Assembly (NCBI RefSeq): GCF_900090295.1
Contig: NZ_LT607753.1
Span: forward strand, 1,736,001 to 1,800,000
Direction of reading: 5' to 3'
Length of the DNA: 64,000 nucleotides
From: Micromonospora coxensis
GTDB lineage: Bacteria > Actinomycetota > Actinomycetes > Mycobacteriales > Micromonosporaceae
In this document: one piece after another, positions 63,729 to 64,000 of the stretch
Layout: each line of letters starts with the position of its first letter
Position numbering within the stretch: the stretch's first letter is position 1
Translations under genes and position numbers: made by a program
The notes under the pieces: generated by a model
Told to the model about the DNA's origin: nothing
What the model saw: only the letters and a program-made list of their open reading frames with translations
The model's database searches: none

Positions 63729-64000
63729 TCACGACTTGCCCGCAATCCACAGGCTCGCGAAGACCAGCGCGACGATGCCGACCAGGAAGATCGCGAGACC
63801 CTCGGTCGACGGGCCGTACCGGCCCAGGTTGAAACCGCCCTGGTCCTGGTCGTGCTTCAGGGTCTCCTGGATGTAGGCGATGATGTCCGCCTTCTGCTCC
63901 GGAGTGATCTGGTTGTCCCCGAAGACCGGCATGTTCTGCGGGCCGCTCAGCATGGCGGCGTAGATCTGCCGGTCGCTGGCCGGGCGCAGGCTCGGCGCGA
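63729..64000 (-). CDS. qcrC: Cytochrome bc1 complex diheme cytochrome c subunit, C-terminus (partial)
   Basis: Only the last 90 residues are in the window; the start lies beyond base 64000. The translation reads SLRPASDRQIYAAMLSGPQNMPVFGDN, with Met of NMPVF as the axial ligand of the second c-type haem, and then QITPEQKADIIAYIQ. A C-terminal membrane anchor (EGLAIFLVGIVALVFASLWIAG) ends the protein. It accepts electrons from the Rieske protein and passes them to cytochrome aa3 oxidase. Confidence 0.92.
   Translation of the reverse strand, partial: APSLRPASDRQIYAAMLSGPQNMPVFGDNQITPEQKADIIAYIQETLKHDQDQGGFNLGRYGPSTEGLAIFLVGIVALVFASLWIAGKS

Overview
The window is very GC-rich DNA from an actinobacterium. 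It most resembles the Micromonosporaceae (Micromonospora and relatives). This rests on base composition, frequent GTG and TTG starts, many TAnnnT-N6-start (leaderless) promoters, secreted hydrolases with CBM2 modules, and a gene order that follows the Mycobacterium tuberculosis Rv2173-Rv2196 block. The markers of that block are a polyprenyl diphosphate synthase, an Rv2175c-like wHTH protein divergent from PknL kinase, class II DAHP synthase, an Rv2179c-like exoribonuclease, PlsC-type acyltransferase, an SRPBCC protein, FadD15, PimB, an Rv2191-like nuclease and qcrC-qcrA-qcrB. The family assignment is inference from these features; no search was run.

Layout. 1-2.4 kb: 3' part of a HTH regulator gene and a prenyl synthase. 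2.4-4.3 kb: an island with lower GC, holding a secreted matrixin-like zinc protease, a transposase relic, a perfect-to-near-perfect palindrome and an imperfect direct repeat. 4.3-10.9 kb: wHTH/PknL pair, endonuclease IV, threonine aldolase, DAHP synthase, lipoprotein. 11-17 kb: secreted polysaccharide and lipid degradation (CBM2-GH18 chitinase, GH44-FN3-CBM2 glucanase, SGNH esterase) plus a glutathione peroxidase, with two candidate operators. 17-23.3 kb: small metabolic genes (F420-dependent NADP reductase-like protein, acetyltransferases, ProC, a phosphofructokinase with PPi-type residues, a flavin-binding stress protein, a 3'-5' exoribonuclease). 23.5-28.3 kb: a Crp-type regulator and a 1151-residue class III cyclase/STAND-type ATPase, a plausible cAMP source and sensor. 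28.4-37.3 kb: acyltransferase, membrane protein, trehalose-6-phosphate synthase, a monooxygenase/hydrolase pair, an EEP phosphoesterase with ROK glucokinase, and SRPBCC protein. 37.5-48.8 kb: FadD15, two two-component systems, a methyltransferase fused by overlap to a GGDEF-EAL protein, and an MMPL exporter. 48.9-57 kb: PimB, M48 protease, a small Cys-rich protein, a NYN-domain protein, a DEDDh/GIY-YIG nuclease and a RelA/SpoT homologue. 57-58.1 kb: a gene-free, repeat-rich segment. 58.1-64 kb: Nudix hydrolase, nucleotidyltransferase, a stand-alone RAM domain, DUF4142 protein, and the cytochrome bc1 genes, with qcrC cut off by the window end.

The most unusual points are a family of palindromic elements with core TGATCAnGAAGTT, two of them next to G-rich tandem arrays; the low-GC protease island with transposon debris; a cyclase whose first zinc-binding CxxC lies upstream of every canonical start codon; an alpha/beta hydrolase with glycine where the nucleophile should be; a 31-bp triplication across the stop codon of the Crp-type gene; and a recurring leaderless promoter layout in front of eight genes. 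I found no rRNA, tRNA, CRISPR array, prophage or intact insertion sequence.
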